The position numbers and the translations under genes are program-made. From Gammaproteobacteria bacterium (GTDB lineage Bacteria > Pseudomonadota > Gammaproteobacteria > Eutrophobiales > Eutrophobiaceae), in assembly GCA_016844485.1 (NCBI GenBank), contig JAENIZ010000112.1, positions 1 to 6,901 on the forward strand: a stretch of DNA of 6,901 bases, written 5' to 3'. How positions within the stretch are numbered: position 1 is the stretch's first letter; every line of letters begins with the position of its first letter. Shown here piece after piece: positions 5,501 to 6,901 of this stretch. The notes beneath the pieces are model-generated. The model worked only from the letters and a program-made list of their open reading frames with translations. It made no database searches and was not told the DNA's origin.

Positions 5501-5872
5501 TTACTGCCCCGATTCCTCCCCGAACTGACGATGCAGCTTGGCGAGTTCCAGGTTGTCTTTTGCTAACTCCTCGTATTTGGTAACCAGCTTATGGCAGTGG
5601 GCCACAAAAGCGGCAGTGCCAGTGCCCTTGCCGGTACCCATGCTGCGATAGGCGGCCGACATTTTCCTGTGGTCCTCGGTCTTGGCCTGGTATGCCTTTG
5701 CTTCATCCTCATAATATGTGGCAATGGCCTCATGATCCGCCTTGGTCTTGGCGCTCTCGATCATTTGATCCAGGGGCTCACCAGCCACCGCGTCTGACGG
5801 GATGATCGCCGGCCAGACCAGTAGTGCACTGACGATGCCGGCAAATATCAACTGCAGTGATGTTGTTTTCAT
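5501..5872 (-). CDS. Small secreted all-helical protein with His/Met/Cys residues
   Basis: A 123-residue protein with a clear signal peptide (hydrophobic core at 8-25, cleavage expected after AVA at residue 30). The mature ~93 residues look almost entirely helical. The first helix pair (about 33-76) has DHEAIATYYEDEAKAYQAK and EDHRKMSAAYR. A Gly/Thr loop (79-87) follows, then a long helix pair with AHCHKLVTKYEELAKDN and LELAKLHRQFGEE. Candidate metal ligands are H47, H68, M71, H92, C93, H94 and H114. I know similar conserved hypothetical proteins from heavy-metal gene clusters but no assigned function. The start at 5872 has an ideal AGGAGG (5881-5886) 8 bases upstream. It lies 81 bp after the cyclase-domain gene, with a hairpin between them, so it may have its own transcript as well as read-through. 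Periplasmic metal binding is inferred from residues and context only. Confidence 0.75.
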   Translation of the reverse strand: MKTTSLQLIFAGIVSALLVWPAIIPSDAVAGEPLDQMIESAKTKADHEAIATYYEDEAKAYQAKTEDHRKMSAAYRSMGTGKGTGTAAFVAHCHKLVTKYEELAKDNLELAKLHRQFGEESGQ

Positions 5873-5915
5873 GACAGCTTCCTCCTCTTTTCGAGTGTAG
5901 TTAATACCTTACAAA

Positions 5916-5948
5916 CTCCGATGATCCTGCATAATGACGGCATCGGAG
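5916..5948 (-). terminator. Hairpin after the lycopene-cyclase-domain gene
   Basis: CTCCGATG (5916-5923) and CATCGGAG (5941-5948) are perfect 8-bp arms around a 17-nt loop, 6 bp after the stop of the cyclase-domain gene. On the minus strand the stem is followed by TTTGT, a short T-run. It could be a weak or partial terminator that lowers expression of the downstream gene, or an operator for that gene. Confidence 0.4.
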
Positions 5949-5953
5949 CATCC

Positions 5954-6676
5954 TTAATGCGATCTCTCACCATGTGACGCAGCTATAACTGTGCGCTGCC
6001 AGGTGATATGTTCGTAAATACCCGCCCAGAACATGCCGAACGTGAACCCGAACAGCAGTTCTTCGAGCGGTATCCCGTAGAGAACCATGCCGGACAGATT
6101 ACCGAGATTCCACACTGCCTCGATATAACCCGGGGCGGTCCATTTGAGCCCAAGCATAAACAGCAGGTAGTAAGCCACGAATAGTGCCCCGCCGATCAGC
6201 GTCTTGAACTTGAGATCCGGGCGGCAGTACAGCGTCGCAATGGCACCCAAGAACATGGCCACTATTCCCGGATAAATCGGATTCCACGGCAGAAAGTACA
6301 GGGCCGGGAACACCACGACCGGCGCGCTTAGAGCCAAAACATGGAAGCGATGCCGGTGATGATGTCTTGCGGCCTCGCCCATTTTCTTTAAGCTGCGCCC
6401 AGTGAAAATATCGTAGAGAATCGAGCCTACCCCGCCGATGGCGAAGCAGAAGATGAGGCTTTCGATATCAAAACCGGTCCTCTGCGCGAGATCAAACAGG
6501 CTCGGCGGGTTCCAGTATTCCGGCACGAACAGCGGCTCAGTGAGACCAAACGGCGTTGTGTAGACGCTGGTCCACCACATCTCGCGCCGGTGGGTGGGAA
6601 ACAACCCATACAGTATCGCCCAGGGGATCAGGAAGACACTCGACCAGTGGAGCCATATATATTGATATTCACCCAT
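5954..6676 (-). CDS. Lycopene cyclase domain-containing membrane protein
   Basis: A 240-residue polytopic protein of the CrtYc/CrtYd (fused, archaeal/fungal-type) lycopene beta-cyclase fold, with about seven hydrophobic segments. It is a tandem duplication. The first half ends in GFDIESLIFCFAIGGV (68-83) and the second in GIPLEELLFGFTFGMF (201-216), aligning at G, E, L, F, F and G. The second copy has the cyclase motif PLEE (E205/E206). The first has a degenerate DIES (E72). A His/Arg-rich loop (RHHHRHRFH, 104-112) joins the halves. In carotenoid producers this fold cyclises lycopene ends, but no other carotenoid gene is in view and the gene follows copA, so its substrate is uncertain. A second ATG at 6685 is possible. 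I preferred 6676 because the G-run at 6687-6691 is 10 bases away, against 1 base for 6685. It lies 18 bp after the copA stop, suggesting one operon. Confidence 0.8.
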   Translation of the reverse strand: MGEYQYIWLHWSSVFLIPWAILYGLFPTHRREMWWTSVYTTPFGLTEPLFVPEYWNPPSLFDLAQRTGFDIESLIFCFAIGGVGSILYDIFTGRSLKKMGEAARHHHRHRFHVLALSAPVVVFPALYFLPWNPIYPGIVAMFLGAIATLYCRPDLKFKTLIGGALFVAYYLLFMLGLKWTAPGYIEAVWNLGNLSGMVLYGIPLEELLFGFTFGMFWAGIYEHITWQRTVIAASHGERSH

Positions 6677-6694
6677 GGCTGGCATGCCCCCGGA

Positions 6695-6901
6695 TCATGT
6701 TGCGAAAAGTTTTTGCCGTTTGAGCAGCGCCGAGTTAACGATCACTGAAAGCGAGGACAGCGCCATCGCCGCCGCCGCGATAATGGGGTTCAGCAATCCG
6801 AGGGCTGCTATCGGGATGCCGACGATGTTGTAGATGAAAGCCCAGAACAAGTTTTGCTTGATCTTGCGCATCGTTGCGCGCGAAAGCCGGATCGCCGTGA
6901 T
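6695..6901 (-). CDS. copA: Cu(I)-translocating P1B-type ATPase, C-terminal fragment
   Basis: Only the last 68 residues are in the window; the rest lies beyond the right edge. The fragment has RATMRKIKQNLFWAFIYN, the conserved stretch after the P-domain leading into the penultimate membrane helix, then GIPIAALGLLNPIIAAAAM and the last helix. The two copper-selecting motifs of the P1B-1 class are both present: Y-N (fragment residues 24-25) and M-x-x-S-S (M46, S49, S50, in MALSSLSVIVNS). The protein therefore exports Cu(I) (or Ag(I)) from the cytoplasm using ATP. It ends in a short basic tail (LKRQKLFAT) and a TGA at 6695-6697, with the cyclase-domain gene immediately downstream on the same strand. 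Regulator sites and N-terminal metal-binding domains are outside the window. Confidence 0.92.
   Translation of the reverse strand: MTAIRLSRATMRKIKQNLFWAFIYNIVGIPIAALGLLNPIIAAAAMALSSLSVIVNSALLKRQKLFAT

Noticed and set aside
1..6901. CRISPR array, tRNA, transposase or phage genes
   Set aside because: No regularly spaced repeats, cloverleaf sequences, transposase motifs or terminal inverted repeats were seen. The holin-like label of the small remnant is a family name and does not imply a prophage.

Overview
The window looks like a gammaproteobacterial chromosome or genomic-island segment. The evidence is protein families typical of that group (DUF3750, DUF4404, DUF2933, PPK2), bacterial signal peptides and a lipobox, and clear Shine-Dalgarno sequences. 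No rRNA, tRNA, CRISPR array, transposase or integrase was seen. Genes at both ends are cut by the window edge.

Left part (1-3236): miscellaneous genes. A DUF3750 protein (5' end missing) and a small DUF4404 protein lie on the plus strand. They converge on a minus-strand secreted protein with an Ala/Glu-rich stalk and a hydrophobic C-terminus. A plus-strand endonuclease/exonuclease/phosphatase-fold protein with neutral-sphingomyelinase-like motifs follows, and it converges on a minus-strand lipoprotein (NTF2-like domain plus coiled coil).

Right part (3390-6901): everything is on the minus strand, so transcription runs from high to low coordinates. The order is: the C-terminus of a Cu(I) P1B-type ATPase (copA); a seven-helix lycopene-cyclase-domain protein 9-18 bp after it; a small secreted helical His/Met/Cys protein; a decayed small membrane-protein gene; a polyphosphate kinase 2 (ppk2) gene broken into three reading frames; a His-rich DUF2933 membrane protein; and an isoprenylcysteine-carboxyl-methyltransferase-like membrane protein, one base after the DUF2933 stop. 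This reads as a copper/metal-associated membrane module. Export by CopA, metal-binding tails and membrane or lipid modification are inferred from family and context, not shown.

The most notable points are: (1) ppk2 with two short out-of-frame deletions that remove conserved residues; (2) a neighbouring small membrane-protein gene that keeps a good ribosome-binding site but is frameshifted; (3) a carotenoid-cyclase-fold protein tied to copA with no carotenoid genes in view; and (4) a base-composition step, with the copA side richer in GC than the left side, falling near the decayed genes. No intergenic stretch exceeds 300 bases.
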